A stretch of 24,197 bases of DNA, from NCBI GenBank assembly GCA_003510795.1, contig DOKP01000030.1, forward strand, positions 2,419 to 26,615, read 5' to 3'. Each line of letters begins with the position of its first letter. The stretch's first letter is position 1. Source of the DNA: Candidatus Moraniibacteriota bacterium (GTDB lineage Bacteria; Patescibacteriota; Minisyncoccia; Moranbacterales; UBA9337). Position numbers and translations under genes: made by a program. Positions 15,240 through 21,841 of the stretch are shown in pieces. The notes beneath the pieces are model-generated. The model saw only the letters and a program-made list of their open reading frames with translations, was not told the origin of the DNA and searched no databases.

Positions 15240-16412
15240 TTAAAATTCTACGGTTATTTCAATGTTTTCCCCGCCTCTCAAAATACCCAGTACCGCTGAA
15301 TTGCCCTCTTCATATTGATTAACAAAATTTGATAAGGGATGCATGGGGTTAATCTCATTCCCATCAATAGACAAAATCAAGTCATTGATTTTTAATCCCG
15401 CTTTTTCTGCAGGACTTCCAGCTATAATTGCCAAACCTTGTTTGCCTGCTAAAGAATAAATCAAGGCTCCCTTGTCTGATGGGAGGTTTTTCAGATTCTT
15501 ATTAAATGGATTTACAGAAACATAATAAATGCCCAATTTGGCAGCTTGCTCAATTCTATTTTCCACAACTTTTTGCATTGAATCCTTGATTATTTCAATG
15601 GGAATCTGAAAATATTTATCAGCACTGTCAATTTTAATTTTCGCATTTATCGCCAACAGCTCTCCGCTATAATTGATAATTGGCCCGCCGACATATTTAT
15701 CAGACTCATTGAAATCAACATTTAAAACTCCTTCCAACTTTTCAGATGACGATATGCCAGCGCCTGTCAGACTAAAATCCTCATCAAAACCGCTCAGTAT
15801 TCCTTCTGTAAGATAAACTCTCTGCAAGCCCGACAAACCCCCGATAACTATCACTTTTTTGCCTGAATTATCCATACTACTACCTGCAAAAGGTATTGTA
15901 GTCAAATTAAACCCTTCCACTTTTAGATAAGCGAGATTTGCAAAATCATCCACTCCCAAAAGAGTCGCATCTAAAACATTTCCTCCCAAAGCAACCACTT
16001 TGTAATTAGCATTTTTTTCTATAATATTAGTTCTGTATGTAACAATTACGCCATCATTGGTCAGAATTGTTCCCGTTCCGCTCAATCCGCTTGAGTATTC
16101 CTCAGCGCTACTTGGCAAAGAAACATTTTTTTTCAAATCAACATTTTTTTCAAAAGAAAGAATGTCTACCACAGCGTATGCTGCGTTTGAAGCTATTTCA
16201 CTGATAGAGTTATCTTCTCGAATAACGACTTTTTCTGTTTTATTTATAATAGTAGTATTTTTATTGTCATTATTAAAAATTTCCAACCTGGAAAAAAGTC
16301 TTGATTTAACAAGTGCGGGTGTCAGATATCTACTAAGAAACAAATTGCCCACCCAGCCAAAAAACATTATTAAAATAATAATTAGAAATATTTTTAAGGA
16401 TTTTTTTTTCAT
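15240..16412 (-). CDS. HtrA/DegP-like PDZ protein with apparently lost protease triad
   Basis: A 390-residue protein: one N-terminal membrane segment (8-26), a trypsin-like domain (~75-285) and a C-terminal PDZ domain (~310-390, AGSPAEKAGLKINDLILSID). The fold-level match to HtrA is clear, but aligning the catalytic blocks by eye shows all three residues replaced. Where HtrA has VTNNHVV this has VTYRTNII (His to Thr128); DPxTDLA becomes DDFANLA (Asp to Asn159); GNSGGPL becomes KYVGGPI (Ser to Val241). It is therefore predicted to be a non-proteolytic scaffold or sensor, while the PDZ ligand groove seems retained. It sits 71 bp upstream of ftsK, and a strong hairpin lies in its own leader (16424-16462). 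Codon usage and length look normal, so it is maintained, not a pseudogene. Confidence 0.85.
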   Translation of the reverse strand: MKKKSLKIFLIIILIMFFGWVGNLFLSRYLTPALVKSRLFSRLEIFNNDNKNTTIINKTEKVVIREDNSISEIASNAAYAVVDILSFEKNVDLKKNVSLPSSAEEYSSGLSGTGTILTNDGVIVTYRTNIIEKNANYKVVALGGNVLDATLLGVDDFANLAYLKVEGFNLTTIPFAGSSMDNSGKKVIVIGGLSGLQRVYLTEGILSGFDEDFSLTGAGISSSEKLEGVLNVDFNESDKYVGGPIINYSGELLAINAKIKIDSADKYFQIPIEIIKDSMQKVVENRIEQAAKLGIYYVSVNPFNKNLKNLPSDKGALIYSLAGKQGLAIIAGSPAEKAGLKINDLILSIDGNEINPMHPLSNFVNQYEEGNSAVLGILRGGENIEITVEF

Positions 16413-16423
16413 TTTTTCGTTTG

Positions 16424-16462
16424 CCCCGTTAAATTGCGGTAATCCGCACTATTTAACTGGGG
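16424..16462. repeat. Long imperfect hairpin repeat in the leader of the HtrA-like gene
   Basis: CCCC-GTTAAAT-TGCGG (16424-16439) pairs with CCGCA-ct-ATTTAAC-t-GGGG (16444-16462) through three stem segments broken by small bulges, around a TAAT loop. It lies 12 bp upstream of the ATG at 16412 and 31 bp after the stop of the membrane-protein gene. Neither strand shows a T tract long enough for a certain terminator. The CCCCGTTA...TAACGGGG form resembles palindromic repeats known between genes in such genomes. Confidence 0.6.
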
Positions 16463-16493
16463 TTACTTTTTATTTAAGCTTGCTTACTTTTAT

Positions 16494-17234
16494 TTAAATA
16501 TTAGGCAACCATATTGAACTATACAAAACTACACTACTGGCAATCATAAAGAATATCAGATTCACTAAAACTTTTTTTACCGATAATATATTCTTAAAAT
16601 AATTTTGGGACAAATCCCAAATTATGTAATAAAACATCAGCAATATGGTTCCTGTAGTTAGATACCCAAATGGCCAAAAATTTATCACCCAACCCATTTC
16701 TAAAACTCCAAATCCCAAAATCAAACTATATACCAGTACTTTTCTTTTGTTTTCTTCTCCGATTAACACGAAATATTGATAACTGATCAAGGCGATATTA
16801 AAAAAATAGAAAGTCATCAAAAGCCAAGAAGGAATATCAAAGTTCAAGTAAACTCCATAAGAAGCCGAAAAAAATAAGAAAATAACCGCCATATTTGACA
16901 TAGCAATAATACTCTTGGCCGTTTCACTATCGGGCTTTTTTGCTATTCGATAAATTCCGAATAACAAAAAATAATTCACCAAAGCGCCAATTGCTATAAA
17001 AATATGCCTCTCGACGTCATAATCTATCAGATGCAGAATCGCCCAAATAGAGGCATAAAATATTCCAGCAATAAACCATCCTGACCAAACTTTGGAATAT
17101 ATCCTAAAAGAAATTAAAGATATGGCTAAAAAAACAACAAAATAAATCCAAAAAAATCCCCTATGAAGAAGCATTAATTCCAAAATAAGGCTAACAATAA
17201 GCGACTGAAATATAGCTGGCAAATATAGAAACAC
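16494..17234 (-). CDS. Polytopic membrane protein of unknown function
   Basis: A 246-residue, very hydrophobic protein with about eight or nine membrane-spanning segments, roughly at 5-23, 27-43, 50-70, 77-96, 107-130, 135-157, 163-183, 190-208 and 222-241. The connecting loops are short and carry Lys/Arg (YRIAKKPDSETAK, GEENKRKV). I recognise no family motif or catalytic residue. The start is a GTG at 17234; a stop lies a few codons upstream in frame, so it is not much longer. It sits between the ferredoxin gene and the HtrA-like gene, with a gap of 56 bp to the former. Confidence 0.7.
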   Translation of the reverse strand: MFLYLPAIFQSLIVSLILELMLLHRGFFWIYFVVFLAISLISFRIYSKVWSGWFIAGIFYASIWAILHLIDYDVERHIFIAIGALVNYFLLFGIYRIAKKPDSETAKSIIAMSNMAVIFLFFSASYGVYLNFDIPSWLLMTFYFFNIALISYQYFVLIGEENKRKVLVYSLILGFGVLEMGWVINFWPFGYLTTGTILLMFYYIIWDLSQNYFKNILSVKKVLVNLIFFMIASSVVLYSSIWLPNI

Positions 17235-17290
17235 AAAACAAATAGAAAAAAATTAAAAACAGGTTCTAAGATACCTCATTGCTTGATTGC

Positions 17291-17479
17291 TTATTCTGCA
17301 AAAGAAATGGCATTCACAGGGCAGCTATCTATGGTTTCTTGGCAATTACAATCTCCACATTCTTGGGCGATAACAGTTGATTTTCCTTTTTCTGTATCCA
17401 TCTTAAAAACGCTAGGGCAAATCGCCTCGCATGTTCCGCAACCAATACACAAATCTTCGTTAACCTTAACTTTTGACAT
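17291..17479 (-). CDS. Small [4Fe-4S] ferredoxin
   Basis: A 62-residue electron carrier. CIGCGTCEAICP places Cys at 11, 14, 17 and 21, and a distal C53P supplies the fourth ligand of a cluster. Only one complete ligand set is present, as in single-cluster ferredoxins of the Thermotoga type; there the remaining Cys of the first motif and one near the middle form a disulfide. C21 with one of C41/C44/C46 would correspond. The extra cluster of Cys at 41, 44 and 46 is more than that type needs. The gene stands alone between the isomerase and the membrane protein; the partner oxidoreductase is not in this window. Confidence 0.93.
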   Translation of the reverse strand: MSKVKVNEDLCIGCGTCEAICPSVFKMDTEKGKSTVIAQECGDCNCQETIDSCPVNAISFAE

Positions 17480-17560
17480 ATTAATGTTCTATTTTTCAAG
17501 AGTATTTTATGCTCTCAAAAAATAACTTTTAAAAAAATTAATTACACTTTTACTTTTTAT

Positions 17561-17569
17561 ATAATAGCA
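17561..17569 (-). promoter_or_regulatory. Possible extended -10 promoter of the ferredoxin gene
   Basis: TGCTATTAT on the minus strand is an extended -10 (TGnTATAAT-like) 18 bp after the isomerase stop and 82 bp before the ferredoxin ATG. No good -35 is seen. The leader also holds a hairpin (AGAG...CTCT flanked by T and A runs, about 17496-17520). Confidence 0.3.
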
Positions 17570-17586
17570 GATTATCAGCAATAAAG

Positions 17587-18663
17587 CTACAAAGTTAGGA
17601 GCGAAGCGTCTTTTTCCGCCTTATTCAGTGATTCTTCTTCGAATTCTTCCATTTTTTTGTCCTTAAATCTAATTAATCCCTCTTCTTCGTTCCACTCATA
17701 TTCCTCCAACAGAACAACCACTTTCATCTCTTTAATTTTTCTATCCAGCCAGGACGCAAACGAGGCTTTGGGGAAAAATATTTGGCTTATCTCATAAACT
17801 TTAATTCCCTCAACTTCTTTAGTGTCATTTAATCTTATCAAATGATATCCCAATTTACTTTCCAAAACATCGCTAAAATCCCCTTTCTCTAGAGCGATAA
17901 CTTTATCTTTTAGCTCCAAAGATATCTGATCTTCTTTGAACCATCCCAGCTTGCCTCCCGTATCAGCTGTCCCTCCTTCAGAAATATCTTTGGCTATCTT
18001 TTCAAAATCCCCGCCTGTCTTTATTTTTTCTAGAGCACTCTGGGCATTATTTTTGGATTTTTCATTCTGATCTTTTCCGTCATTTTCCGCCATCCACTGT
18101 TCTAGCGCGTCTTTGTACAGACTCGGCCTCACTATTTTATTTTCAAAATCATTTACTGTCCAACCGTATAAATTATGTAAATTTTCTTTTATTGAATTAG
18201 TGTTTCCATATTCATCCATTTTCCTGCTTACATTATCGGCAACTGTTTTTTTTGTTACATTAGCGCCTCTCTCTCTGGCCAAAATCTCAATCGCCCTATC
18301 TTCAATCATTTTATTCATTAGTTCTTTTTCCCTTATTTTCAATCTTTTCTTGCCGTCATCCGTATTAAAATCAAATCGCAAACCTAGAGAGGAAAAATCT
18401 TGGCTCTCATAAAATTTTCTTATGGAAATTAAATTTTGATTAATAGAACCGATTGATATAAAATTGAAACCGTCAATTATGACAGCTGGGAGGAAGACTC
18501 TGTTATAGATATAATTAGGCACGCTTCTGGAAGAATTGAATCGATAAATAAATACAGCTCCGATAAGAAAAAGTGCCACGACAAAAATTGCAACACCATG
18601 CGCCAGAGTCGTAATTTTAATTTTTTCAGTTGTTTCTTTTTTGCTTTTTCTATTGGTACCCAT
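17587..18663 (-). CDS. Membrane-anchored parvulin-type peptidyl-prolyl isomerase (SurA/PrsA-like)
   Basis: A 358-residue extracytoplasmic folding factor. One membrane segment at ~22-40 (AIFVVALFLIGAVFIY) follows a basic N-terminus. There is no lipobox Cys, so it is a type II anchored protein and not a PrsA lipoprotein. Residues ~105-195 are a SurA_N-like chaperone region (LMNKMIEDRAIEILARERG). Residues ~205-285 are the parvulin (rotamase) domain: AKDISEGGTADTGGKLGWF, LKDKVIALEKGDFSDVLESK and LGYHLIRLND are classical motifs. A further ~70 acidic residues follow with no known domain. It starts 35 bp after the FtsB-like gene. Confidence 0.9.
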   Translation of the reverse strand: MGTNRKSKKETTEKIKITTLAHGVAIFVVALFLIGAVFIYRFNSSRSVPNYIYNRVFLPAVIIDGFNFISIGSINQNLISIRKFYESQDFSSLGLRFDFNTDDGKKRLKIREKELMNKMIEDRAIEILARERGANVTKKTVADNVSRKMDEYGNTNSIKENLHNLYGWTVNDFENKIVRPSLYKDALEQWMAENDGKDQNEKSKNNAQSALEKIKTGGDFEKIAKDISEGGTADTGGKLGWFKEDQISLELKDKVIALEKGDFSDVLESKLGYHLIRLNDTKEVEGIKVYEISQIFFPKASFASWLDRKIKEMKVVVLLEEYEWNEEEGLIRFKDKKMEEFEEESLNKAEKDASLLTL

Positions 18664-18698
18664 ATTTTACTAGAATAATTAATATTATTGACAAATAC

Positions 18699-19094
18699 TC
18701 ACTTCCCTTTGACGACACTCCACCATTTTTCATAATTGGGCAAATTGTGTTGATATTTATCCTCTTCGTTTTTTGCTTCATCCGCTTCTGCTAATTTATC
18801 AGAAGCGCCCAGTACCTTTTGACTTGGGTGCACGACTACCAATTTTTCCCCCAAATTTCTCAAGCTCAATCTATCTTTGGCCACGCTTTCTTTATAATAA
18901 TCAGACTTCAAATATTCTATTTTTTCTTTTAAAAAATTATTTTGAGCATTTAAATTTTCTGCCTCTAATTCCAAACTGCTGATTTCGTTTTCAATAATCT
19001 TCGATCTTCTGATTTCTTTCAAAGCAGGAATAGAAAAAAAAGCCAACACTCCAAATAAAACTGCAAAAAATGACAAAAAATAAAATATTTTCAT
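18699..19094 (-). CDS. Septum formation initiator family protein (FtsB/DivIC-like)
   Basis: A 131-residue bitopic protein with a membrane segment at 3-24 (FYFLSFFAVLFGVLAFFSIP). A heptad-patterned coiled coil at ~30-68 (LELEAENLNAQNNFLKEKIE) leads into the family's LKSDYYKESVAKDRLSLRNLGEKLVVV block, in which the AR..L....PGE-type motif is recognisable as KDRLSLRNLGEK. Such proteins join the FtsL/FtsQ division complex. It heads the run of envelope and division genes reaching down to recA. The leader is AT-rich and merges with repeat DNA at 19182-19330. Confidence 0.85.
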   Translation of the reverse strand: MKIFYFLSFFAVLFGVLAFFSIPALKEIRRSKIIENEISSLELEAENLNAQNNFLKEKIEYLKSDYYKESVAKDRLSLRNLGEKLVVVHPSQKVLGASDKLAEADEAKNEEDKYQHNLPNYEKWWSVVKGK

Positions 19095-19213
19095 TTTGTA
19101 AAGTTAATACCCTGATTTAAATTATAATTTACGCGTTTCACGTATTACCGAAGCTTAATTTAACTAATTGTTAGTAACTATTTAGCTCTCTCCGAAGCCA
19201 ATCATTTTCCTCT

Positions 19214-19320
19214 GTCTCTGCGAGTAATTTTTGTACTCAAAAATTGCGTGGCAGTCCAGAAAAATAAATCTTAATATTAAATACATTCCTGGATTGCCAC
19301 GGGAGTACCCTCGCAAAGAC
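19214..19320. repeat. Head-to-head pair of nested palindromic repeats
   Basis: A forward unit (19214-19257) reads GTCTCTGCGAG, a core, then GTGGCAGTCC. An inverted unit (19291-19320) reads, on the minus strand, GTCTTTGCGAG, a core, then GTGGCAATCC. The forward core contains an 8-bp hairpin AATTTTTG-tact-CAAAAATT; the inverted unit replaces it with the short hairpin GGG-tact-CCC. Outer ends are conserved while cores differ but still pair. A 72-codon frame crosses this element and is not a gene. Confidence 0.75.
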
Positions 19321-19374
19321 ATATCCCTTTTGCCCGAGAGGTCAATGAAAGGTTGCATATTCAAATACACAATC

Positions 19375-19491
19375 TTAATATCCTGTAAAAGCTGGGGCAA
19401 TTAAAAATCCCACCATCGAAACCACGGCCAAAACAGAGATTATTATCCAAACTATTCTTATTTTTTTTCTTAATTTTCTCATATCATTCAT
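19375..19491 (-). CDS. Very small single-span membrane protein
   Basis: A 38-codon ATG frame. A basic start (MNDMRKLRKKIRIVW) is followed by a hydrophobic stretch, IIISVLAVVSMVGFLIAPAF, and the end TGY. The positive-inside layout and clean start and stop are those of the tiny membrane proteins common in these small-genome bacteria. It lies in a repeat-rich gap between the gene at 19768 and the FtsB-like gene, with no Shine-Dalgarno. Function unknown. Confidence 0.6.
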   Translation of the reverse strand: MNDMRKLRKKIRIVWIIISVLAVVSMVGFLIAPAFTGY

Positions 19492-19767
19492 TTTAACTAA
19501 TTATTGGTAAAAAAACAACCCTGGGAACAATAGTCAGTAACCAGTAGCCGGTGACTAGTAATTTATATCATTTGGCAAACATTTTGTAGAATGAATTATG
19601 AATTAAGTATTATGTATTATAAATTCACTCCGTGCTGTGTCATTGCGAGTAATTTTTGTAATCAAAAATTGCGTGGCAATCTCGTTTTTTGTGTACTATG
19701 AATAATAAAGCATTATGCACAATTAATTTAAATACATTCTTAATTTTAAAAAAGATTAATTATTTTT
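19492..19767. other. Gene-free, repeat-rich spacer
   Basis: I see no credible gene in this 276-bp stretch. It contains short sequences of repeat type: cagtaaccagtagccggtga (19532-19551), GAATTATGAATTA and related units (19593-19620), and one full nested palindrome (19639-19683). The rest is AT-rich. Confidence 0.6.
19639..19683. repeat. Third copy of the nested palindromic repeat
   Basis: TGTCATTGCGAG, core AATTTTTG-taat-CAAAAATT, then GCGTGGCAATCTC. It matches the forward unit at 19214-19257 at nearly every position, including the 8-bp internal hairpin, and lies about 425 bp away in the same orientation. The outer CATTGCGAG...GTGGCAATC form is a known dispersed-repeat style in several bacterial phyla. 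Confidence 0.75.
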
Positions 19768-20397
19768 TTAACAAATTATATGATTAATTTTTTCAACAAT
19801 ATAAATAGCTTTTTCTGAAATAATTAAATTTTTTCTTTCTATTTCTTCTGATATAATTCGGTGATTATCATTTGAAATATTAGAATCGAAAGTCCATTTT
19901 AAATATTCACGAACACTTTGGATTTCTTCATTAAACGCATTGATATGAAATTTTATTTCTAATAATCTAGTAAGCAATTTATTATCTAAAATATCGAAAT
20001 TCATCGAATTAGAATCTATTGTGCTTGTTGATATTTTCTTAAAACTGAAGGCTGGTTTATTTTTTTTGCTTCGTTGGTTGTAAGCACTTAAAATCTCCGC
20101 CAATTTAATGTCATCTCCACAAAGTTTTTCTAAATGATCATAAATATTACCATCAGCGCCAAGGTCTTTAAAGTTTTGAGTTTGTGCTTTTGTCCACTGA
20201 AATGTTTTTATATCAACAGTGCCGTAGTCAGTACGGATTCTAAATGGAAGTGGCGCTAATCTTATTTTTATATCCCTTAGTTCGCTAATAATTACTTGTT
20301 TTAAAGCATTTTTTTTATATTTATTAGAAATATAATTTGTTATGCCTGGGCTTAAAATTCCAAGTAGCCAGCCCAAAATTATATATTTTATTTCCAT
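19768..20397 (-). CDS. Membrane-anchored protein of unknown function
   Basis: A 209-residue protein that I do not recognise. Residues 4-24 (KYIILGWLLGILSPGITNYI) form one N-terminal membrane anchor, followed directly by basic KYKKN, so the remaining ~180 residues should be cytoplasmic. That part is mostly helical and polar, with no catalytic motif seen. Standalone proteins of this plan (one anchor plus a small cytoplasmic helical domain) occur in defence islands and phage regions, but nothing here proves such a role. It is isolated, with repeat DNA downstream and a 71-bp gap from the glycosyltransferase gene. It is AT-rich like its neighbours. Confidence 0.65.
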   Translation of the reverse strand: MEIKYIILGWLLGILSPGITNYISNKYKKNALKQVIISELRDIKIRLAPLPFRIRTDYGTVDIKTFQWTKAQTQNFKDLGADGNIYDHLEKLCGDDIKLAEILSAYNQRSKKNKPAFSFKKISTSTIDSNSMNFDILDNKLLTRLLEIKFHINAFNEEIQSVREYLKWTFDSNISNDNHRIISEEIERKNLIISEKAIYIVEKINHIIC

Positions 20398-20468
20398 ATT
20401 TTATAATTAATAAAAAATTCTATGAGCAAAATTTCACATCAAACAAGGCGTCCAAAAAATACTAAAAC

Positions 20469-21653
20469 TTATCCAATTTTACTCCTCAAATACTCATAAT
20501 ATTCCTCACTTTGTCCATTTTTAGTGGTGTAATTTTGTAGAGCTTTGATTTTGGCTTTTGCCCCGATCTCTTGGCGCGTTTGTCTATTCATAATTAATTT
20601 TTCCAGTTTTTCCATCCACGCATCGCTGTCGTCTGCCACAAAGCCGTCCACTCCGTCTTCGATAGCTTCGCGAAATGTCTGGGTCGCAGTAACAACAGTT
20701 GGGACGCCGAGGATGCCTGCTTCAAAAAATTTAAGTTCAGACTTTGACTCACAAAAAGGATTATTTATTTCCAATGGTGCAATTATAATATCTACTCCGG
20801 CCATATTTCGATAATTTTCCTCTCGCGGAACGTAGACCATCTTTTTAATTCTTTTTTCATATTTCTTGAATTTATCGCTGATTTCCAAAGGTCCGCCCAA
20901 AAATAATCTTAGGTCTTCATATTTATCCATCAGTCGCATGAGCACGTCTTCAATAGTAGAAAAATCCTTGTCGTGGCCATGGGCTCCGCTAAAATAGCCG
21001 ATCACAATTCTTTCTAACGGAAAATATCTATTAGCTAATTTTTTTTCATTTATCTTCTCCACTATCGCCAAATCACTTTCAGGCATTTTATTTCGCACCA
21101 AAATCACTCTTTTTCCTTCTTCTTTTAATTTTTCCGCCAAGTAAATTGTACTGGTAGTGCAAACTTTGACATAATCATCTTTGACAATTTCTCCGCCTAC
21201 TCCGTTTTCATAAAGTTTTCTTTCAAAAAGATTCATCTTCTTAAAAAAATCCATATACTCCAAATATTTTTTGTCGAACACCAAATCATCAGTATCAAAA
21301 ATAATCGTCTTGTTTTGAGCTTTAATTTTTGCAATCATCTTTTTTATCCGAGCATCGCATAATGTCCGATTGAAAACAAAAACCTTAAATCTTTTTACGT
21401 AACTAATCAAGAATGGATTATCTTGAATAGTAACCGCACATTTAAAACCATGCAATTCTAATTCCTCAGCTACATATTTAGTTCGATAATTAGAACTATC
21501 ACCTACTCCTCCAGCAATAAAAAGAATATCACCCTTACCCACTCGACCAAAAAGCGCCCAGAAAGATTTCCAGACTCTTTTCCCACCGCCAATAATTCCG
21601 TCTCTTTTGATGGTATGAATAGCCTTGCCGAATTTTATTAACAATAATTTCAT
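20469..21653 (-). CDS. Glycosyltransferase of GT-B fold (GT4-like)
   Basis: A 394-residue cytoplasmic enzyme. The N-terminal Rossmann half starts at DILFIAGGVGDSSNYRTKYV (~42) and includes TIIFDTDDLVFDKKYLEYMD. The C-terminal half has the nucleotide-sugar-binding region: IVIGYFSGAHGHDKDF, GVDIIIAPLEINNPFCESKS and then ELKFFEAGILGVPTVVTATQ with the family's acidic (E/D)-x7-E-like segment, ending VDGFVADDSDAWMEKLEKLI. Such proteins transfer sugars in surface polysaccharide assembly. Its start is fixed by the repeat-borne ATG at 21653. The gene follows the DUF4012 gene by 188 bp. The sugar and acceptor are unknown. Confidence 0.88.
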   Translation of the reverse strand: MKLLLIKFGKAIHTIKRDGIIGGGKRVWKSFWALFGRVGKGDILFIAGGVGDSSNYRTKYVAEELELHGFKCAVTIQDNPFLISYVKRFKVFVFNRTLCDARIKKMIAKIKAQNKTIIFDTDDLVFDKKYLEYMDFFKKMNLFERKLYENGVGGEIVKDDYVKVCTTSTIYLAEKLKEEGKRVILVRNKMPESDLAIVEKINEKKLANRYFPLERIVIGYFSGAHGHDKDFSTIEDVLMRLMDKYEDLRLFLGGPLEISDKFKKYEKRIKKMVYVPREENYRNMAGVDIIIAPLEINNPFCESKSELKFFEAGILGVPTVVTATQTFREAIEDGVDGFVADDSDAWMEKLEKLIMNRQTRQEIGAKAKIKALQNYTTKNGQSEEYYEYLRSKIG

Positions 21654-21676
21654 GATGATATAAATCGCTAATCTAC
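21651..21676 (-). repeat. Start-codon-associated repeat, copy 2
   Basis: The counterpart of 12674-12699: 23 of 26 bases are the same, ending in the ATG of the glycosyltransferase gene. On the minus strand it reads GTAGATTAGCGATTTATAT followed by CATCATG. Confidence 0.55.
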
Positions 21677-21802
21677 TCGAATCAATATCGAATAGTCTCT
21701 AATATAAATTTATGTATTTACTTTATCTTTTTTATCCATCCCTCTTTTATTCTCTCACTCAAAAAGCGGGAAAGAGTGATAGACAGTGACTAATAAGTGT
21801 CG

Positions 21803-21831
21803 ATGTTAAAATGCTGAAATGTTAACATGCT
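21803..21831. repeat. Short imperfect direct repeat downstream of the DUF4012 gene
   Basis: ATGTTAAAATGCT (21803) and ATGTTAACATGCT (21819) differ at one base and are offset by 16 bp, starting 39 bp after the DUF4012 stop. It is part of the 188-bp gene-free gap, which also holds a CACTC...GAGTG stem (about 21754-21778). No clear function. Confidence 0.4.
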
Positions 21832-21841
21832 AAAATGAGTA

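Noticed and set aside
16057..16497. A 146-codon plus-strand open frame
   Set aside because: It lies antisense to the HtrA-like gene and its leader and reads as a low-complexity shadow of it; no promoter or motif supports it.
19182..19400. A 72-codon minus-strand open frame
   Set aside because: It is made almost wholly of the head-to-head palindromic repeats and also overlaps the better 38-codon gene; its translation has no protein-like pattern.
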